From the NCBI RefSeq assembly GCF_000281045.1, contig NW_008246079.1, forward strand, positions 470,045 through 495,714: 25,670 nt of DNA, read 5' to 3'. A program made the position numbers and the translations under genes. Of the stretch, positions 20,525 to 25,670 are shown in pieces. Position 1 is the stretch's first letter. Each line of letters starts with the position of its first letter. Source of the DNA: Saprolegnia diclina VS20 (Eukaryota > Oomycota > Saprolegniomycetes > Saprolegniales > Saprolegniaceae). Under the pieces are notes generated by a model. That model saw nothing but the letters and a program-made list of their open reading frames with translations. It did no database searches and was not told the DNA's origin.

Positions 20525-23500
20525 CTATCTCTTTTGGTGGTTGACAAAGCGCATCGCGACGAGGCCCAACACGCGGAAGACGATAATGCAGCCGATGAGC
20601 ACGAGCATGTTGGTCCAGCGATCGTCGTAGCTCATGCCGTACATGGTCTCGACGTACTGCTTGAGCGTCACGGGCGTCTTTTGCCCGTGGAAGCGCGTCG
20701 CCAAGAACGATGGCGGGATACCACTAAGAGGCTGGCACCCGAGGTCGGCGTCACCCGGCGCATCACACTTTGCAAACACGGTCGTCACGAGCAGCGTGAG
20801 CCCGTATTTCGGTGGAACAATCGTGTTGAGCCAACGCAGCCCGGCCGGAATCTGCGACGTCGGCGGGTTGAAGCCCATGAAGAGGAAGAAGATCGAGTTG
20901 AGGAGGCCGCCAATGACACTCGCCACCTCGATCGACGGCAGCGCGCACGCCAACAATTGGCCAAAGTAGACTTGCATGAGCACGTACAAGAAGAGGTAGA
21001 CAGCAAACCAGATGGCTTGCTCCGCGCCGGTAAAGCCGACAAATGGATAAAAAATGGTCACAAAGACGCTGACCGACACCAGGACGTACGGGATTTCAAC
21101 GACAGTGGAGCCAATAAAGTACCAGAACGCGTTGTACGTCTGGCACGCTCGCTCGCGGTAATACGAGTTGCGCTCGGCAATGAAGAGCGGCAACACGCCG
21201 TTGAAGCCCATGATGCCGATGAAGAGCGTGGCCAAGAAGACGATGCCGACGCCGGCGTTGAGCCCGTTGAAAGTCGTGTACTTGGCATCGACAAAGACAA
21301 TGCCGAACAGCAGCGCGAGAAAAATGTTGACTTGGACGCTCGAGAGCGTGTACGACGGCGTGCGCCAGTAGAGACGCGCAAAGCGCAGCAGCACAAATCG
21401 CATCTGAACGAGCGGCAGCGCCGCCCGCTTGCGTCGAAATACCATTTCCTGACGCGTCTCGTCATTCTCGGCGTCGAGGAGCACTGTCAGCGACTGTTTG
21501 ACCAGACTATCGTGGAAGATAGCCGCAAAGTCTTTGGGCTGCTCGGTTGCCGAGGCCGTGCCGGCGCCAATGATCTCGAGCATCCACGTCGCCGGGTTGT
21601 GCCCGGGTTGGATCGCGGGCGTCCCTGGAATCGCCTCGAGGTACTCGATGAGGTGCGCGCTGCCAGTGCCAAGCGGACCAAAGTAGACAGTGTGCCCACC
21701 GCGCTTGAGCAAGAGAAGCTGGTCAAACATCTCAAACACCTCAGACGACGGCTGGTGGATCGTGCACACGACCGTGCGGCCCGACTTGGCGATCTGCGTG
21801 AGACCCTTCATGATGCGCAAGGCCGCCCGCGCATCAAGACCCGACGTCGGCTCGTCCAAGAAGAGGATACTGGCGTTCGAAGCAAGCTCGACACCAATCG
21901 TCAGGCCTACAAGGTCAAGTTAGCACCCGCAATAGATGCGATAGAGATAGAACGTACGCTTCATCTGCTCGACAGACGACCCGCGGACGATCGTGTCGGC
22001 CAAGCCGTGCATGTCCAGCAAGGTCAGACACTCCTCGACGGACGCCATCTTGTCAGCATCCGAGACGTCGCTGGACTGGCGCAGAAACGCGCTAAACTCG
22101 AGTGCTTCACGGAAGGTGGCCGACTCGCAGTGCTGATCGGTCTGCTCGCAGTAGCCCGTGACGCGGCTGATAGACAGTTTTGTCGCTGGAAAGCCGTTGA
22201 GATTGATGCGACCTTGGATCGTGCCGCCCGTCTTACGGCCAGCAATGACGTCCATCAAGGTCGTTTTGCCAGCGCCGGACGAGCCCATGAGGGCCGTGAT
22301 GGACCCCGGGCGGGCGATACCAGAGACACCGTGGAGAAGGTGCTTGTCTTCACCGTTCTTGTCAGGTACCGAGTACCACACGTCTTGAAACGTCAGCGTG
22401 ACGGGGGTGACGCGGGGGGGTGGCGGCGCAACATCGATCGCGGAGGACGGACCCGGCGAGTCGGGCATTTCGACGTAGCCCGACTCTTCGTCCTGCTGCG
22501 CTTGCTCCTCTTCGGCGACGACGTTGGTGCCCTCAGGGCTTTCGTAGCGCTTGAACTCGAGGAAGAAGAACGAGAGCACCATAAAGCCGAAGTACGCGCC
22601 CGCCATGTAGATGAAGCCATACACGATCCATATCCGGTTGGCCGAAAAGCCGTAGAGACTGAGCTGGTACGTGCCCATGTTCATGCCCGTGGTTTTGCAA
22701 TAGTCGATGCCGTCAAAGATGCATGTCTGATACGCGCTGTTGGCGTACTGGTTGACCGAGAGGAGGCGGAAACACCATGCGAGCGGGTTGATCCAGTAGA
22801 TCCAAATGAGGTAGTCGGGGATGTTGGGCTTCACAATCATAAAGCCGGCAAAGAGCACGTAAAAGAGGATCGAGAGAAACGTCATGGGCTGCGCCATGAG
22901 CAGGTTCGGGGCCGCCGACGACACGAAGAAGAACCACGACGCGAACGTGAGGTTCGCGAGCACGAGCGCGCAGAGGAAGACGATGAACGCCGATATGTCG
23001 TTGACAAAGCCCGTCATCCAGTAGACGAGCGACCCAAAGACGACCGACTCACCGATCGCAAAGGGCATTTGCGCCAGCGACGTTGAGAGCACGTACGACG
23101 CCGTGCGGTAAAAGTTGGCGCCGCGCTGCTTGTAAAAGATGGCACGAGACGCAAAGAATGTGTTGACTTGCGACGCTTGGCCAATGGCCACAAACATGAT
23201 GGCCGAAAAGATCATGCCGACAACGACTTGGGCGATCGTCACGTCCATTTGGTAGAAAGTACAGCCGTAGAGCACCCCCATGATGAGCACCATCATGAAG
23301 CGACCCTTCAAGAACGCCGTGTTGCGGACCATGAGCATCATCTGGCGCTTCACGACGGTGCCCGTGCTCGCACAAAACGACTGGCGGAATTTCGGGAACG
23401 GGCGCTCGTAAAAGTTGCCGTCCGTGGGTCCGTTGACGTATGTGACCATGTCTTGGTAGATGGGCGACCGGCGAAAGCTCGACGCGTACTCGTGCGCCGT

Positions 23501-24719
23501 GCGCGGCACATTGGCCGACGACCCTGTCTGGTACATGCGCTGCTGGTCCGTGCTACGACCGTTACATGAGACAATTCTGCTGGGTAACGTGGCATGACAT
23601 ACCCCAGATCCAAGAGAAAGTCGGCAATGTCGCGCCGCGGTGGGCAGTGGAACCCGAGGCCCTCAAAGTATGCGAGTACTTTGGTTCGAGGGCCATGGTA
23701 CATGACGTGGCCTTCGTTGAGCACAAGGACGTCGTCAAATAGGTCAAACACCTCGGGTGGCGGCTGCAAGAGCGAGATGACGACGGTCTTGCGCATTGTA
23801 TGCGCCAACGTGCGGCTCGCTTTGACGATATCGTACGTCGCCGCCGAGTCGAGACCGGTGCTGATCTCATCCATGAGATCGACGAGCTTCATGCCAAACT
23901 TCATCTCGCCGGTCGTCACGCGCTTGCGCTCGCCACCCGAGACACCTCGAAGCATTTGGTCGCCGACAATCGTCTTGGCGACATGACTTAGCCCAAGTGT
24001 CTTGAGCACGAGCTTGGGAAAGTTGGTGATGAACGCTTGGACAGTCTCTTTGGCTCGCTCGTTGTCTTCGGCCGTCCCTACATAGCCCCGTGAGCAATGC
24101 GAAACGCTATTGTTTATGGGAGCGTACCCTTGTGGAAGCTATCCATGAGCTCGCGTGGAAGGGTTTTTGCGCCGCAGCACTCATGCGCAAACTCGAGCGT
24201 TTCTTCGACTGTCATTGTCGCGTAGTGAAAGTCGCGCTGCCCGACGTACCCGACAATCTGCGGTAGCACAGGGAGCAGGTCCGCCCGCGGCCGGCCATTG
24301 TACGTAATCGTGCCGTCGACGTGCACGTTCTTGGCCACCGGAAAGCGACCCGAGAGGATCTTCATGAGCGACGATTTGCCCGAGCTCGGCTGACCGAGGA
24401 CAAGTGTGATCGTGCCCGGGCGAAACGCGCCGGTCATGGGCTTGAGAACCTCCTTGTGGATGACGTGCTTCTTCTGGAACGTTACCATGCCTTTCAAGGT
24501 CGTCCACACACTTGGGATTTCTTGCGAGTTCTTGGCATTCACCGTCACGTCGGCCGTGATGGCGAGGCCTTGGAACCGAATCTCCATCTGCGCCAGGTTT
24601 TGCCCGAGCGCTGCTTGAATGATCTGCGCGGCCTTGGCATGGTGCTCCTCGGACGAGTCGTATATCCAGTCCGTGTCACTGACAGCGCTTGTACGCGCAG
24701 AGGTGTCGGGCGTCGTCAT
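20525..24719 (-). CDS. Full-size ABCG/PDR-type ABC transporter
   Basis: Four exons (introns 24078-24127, 23553-23602, 21907-21957) give 1347 residues with NBD-TMD-NBD-TMD order, the pleiotropic drug resistance layout. NBD1 has Walker A GQPSSGKSS (109-117), signature VSGGERKR (243-250) and Walker B DLMDE (264-268). NBD2 has Walker A GSSGAGKTT (779-787), signature SSVEQMKR (881-888) and FLDEPTSGLD. The PDR-specific GHNPATWMLEI follows, and each half has about six hydrophobic spans. Such pumps move hydrophobic compounds or lipids out across the plasma membrane using ATP; the substrate is unknown. Both Walker A lysines are kept, unlike many fungal PDR proteins, whose NBD1 is degenerate. The start at 24719 (MTTPDTSARTSAVSD) was chosen over an in-frame ATG at 24818 because the longer version adds a basic, non-family-like stretch. 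The third intron has a clear GCTAAC branch-like element. Confidence 0.95.
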
Positions 24720-25301
24720 CGTCTCGCTGCTCGCGATCTTGTCACGCCTCGGCCAATTCAAATGTGATCGTCGACGGCACCATAGCCTTCGAGGTGTCGT
24801 ACGATTGGTCGATACCATATCTTTGCAAATTGTTCGAATTTATCGTCCGCGTCCACAACTTGTACCAGCAGTATGGTTAGCGCAATATTGCGGTACATGC
24901 AAGGCGCGCAAGGCAAGGTAAGGGCGTGCGAGGTGTTGCGGTCCTCGCAAGTACAGTGTCGGGAGTGCACCACGAGAGACACGAGCGCCTATTTTTTCAA
25001 AATTGTTCGAGGACTTGGATTGTTCGACGCATCGAAGAATCCAAGTTGACCAATCCCGTCGGAGCAGTTGTATTCTTCTATTCGAGATTCGAGAATGGTC
25101 GGAGCATTTCGCTTTATAAACACGCACGCCGACCATTGTACGATGAACGCAACGAGTCTCTCGCGCGTCGCTAAATCGTAGATTATTTGTGTCCGCCCTT
25201 CAGAGAACCCTCAATTGGTGCCCATCTCTTTCGACCGGCTTGGTGCACACGATACCTTGCGCCTTACATAAGTCTGCGCCGATTGCAATATAAGAGTGTT
25301 G
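24720..25301. promoter_or_regulatory. Divergent intergenic region rich in TTCGA motifs
   Basis: No gene is supported in these 582 bp. TTCGA or its reverse occurs at 24788, 24833, 25006, 25023, 25032 (inverted), 25081 and 25088. The longer ATTGTTCGA is present three times (24829-24837, 25002-25010, 25019-25027) and TTCGAGA twice in tandem (25081-25094). A TTTATAAA element lies at 25113-25120. The clustering upstream of a drug-pump gene suggests transcription-factor sites. Confidence 0.45.
25013..25046. repeat. 15-bp inverted repeat with 4-nt loop
   Basis: The arm at 25013-25027 (ACTTGGATTGTTCGA) pairs with 25032-25046 (TCGAAGAATCCAAGT) with a single G/G mismatch and a CGCA loop. It overlaps two of the ATTGTTCGA/TCGAAGAAT elements, so it may be a double binding site or a hairpin. 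Confidence 0.6.
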
Positions 25302-25670
25302 ATGTACCGCCAAGGGCAAAGGACTACGCCATTTCTTGTTAATGTCCAGCAATTTGACGCGCAACATATAGAAGCAAGCAAACAACCAGGAAGATCGTGC
25401 CTCGAGGGTGTGCTGTCTGTCCTTGTCCATCATGAAAGCGAAAGATCGCCATGTGTTCCGCCGGTGCAGAAACCAAGTCTCCGCATCCGGTTACAGCGTG
25501 CCATCCGGACAGGAGAGGCAGCAGCTGCTGTGCAACGCGGAGGCACAAGTCCTCGACCAAGCGTTGCGGTGGTGTCACACTTGCTATGGAGAAGGATTTT
25601 TGAATATCAATCGTCGGGCTCGTTGGAACGAATCATATCAGTGGTGAATTCAAAGGGTATCGCTGTTTAC
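25302..25670 (+). CDS. Partial open reading frame, unknown function
   Basis: ATG 25302 opens 123 codons without a stop, running off the window end, so the 3' part is missing. The protein begins MYRQGQRTTPFLVNVQQF and includes LWRRIFEYQSSGSLERIISV; I do not recognise it. Codon use differs from the neighbours: of the first 40 codons only 18 end in G or C, whereas the ABC gene strongly prefers them. It may be a lineage-specific or transferred gene, part of a mobile element, or a chance open frame. Two shorter minus-strand frames (about 78 codons each) overlap it and look no better. Confidence 0.4.
   Translation, partial: MYRQGQRTTPFLVNVQQFDAQHIEASKQPGRSCLEGVLSVLVHHESERSPCVPPVQKPSLRIRLQRAIRTGEAAAAVQRGGTSPRPSVAVVSHLLWRRIFEYQSSGSLERIISVVNSKGIAVY

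Noticed and set aside
20534-23086. An 850-codon open frame on the + strand opposite the ABC transporter
   Set aside because: It is antisense to well-conserved NBD and membrane domains; its highly charged, Arg/Glu/His-rich product is what the reverse strand of G/C-ending codons gives. No family motif was seen.

Overview
The window looks like nuclear DNA of a flagellated, filamentous stramenopile, most likely an oomycete of the Saprolegniales type. The reasons are: spliced protein genes with many short introns (mostly 38-64 nt, GT..AG, often GTACG/GTATG donors and TAG acceptors); a very dense layout; an IFT88 ciliary gene beside a PLAC8 protein, a full-size PDR-type ABCG transporter and large EF-hand/WW/ankyrin and Kelch/EGF proteins. 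The genus is an inference from style, not from a search. I see no phage, plasmid, CRISPR, rRNA, tRNA or complete transposon features.

Layout, left to right. A small PLAC8 cysteine-rich membrane protein (+, 360-871) converges on a signal-peptide and KDEL-terminated ER lumen protein (-, 976-3084). A short shared promoter with TATCCGGAC repeats leads to a three-span membrane protein (+, 3231-3662). That converges on a multi-pass membrane cyclic-nucleotide phosphodiesterase (-, 3726-6933, nine exons). A 462-bp divergent promoter separates it from a ~1527-residue protein (+, 7396-12606, 13 exons) built from alternating WW and EF-hand modules, an IQ motif and an ankyrin array. Next is IFT88 (+, 13126-16557, about 20 exons), preceded by two strong palindromes, and converging on a Kelch propeller plus EGF surface protein (-, 16631-20138). 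A PDR ABC transporter follows (-, 20525-24719, four exons). An intergenic region rich in TTCGA motifs with a 15-bp inverted repeat separates it from a partial open frame of unlike codon use running off the right end (+, 25302-25670).

Function. Three neighbours belong to signalling or flagellum biology that a swimming zoospore would use: cyclic nucleotide breakdown at a membrane, a probable calcium-binding scaffold, and intraflagellar transport. Whether they are co-regulated cannot be told from sequence. The other genes are secretory-pathway or membrane proteins. Exon joins were worked out by eye; total coding lengths of the PDE, EF/WW protein, IFT88 and ABC genes all come out divisible by three with no internal stop, which supports those models. 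The most unusual item is the WW/EF-hand/IQ/ankyrin protein; the regulatory repeats are the next most interesting.
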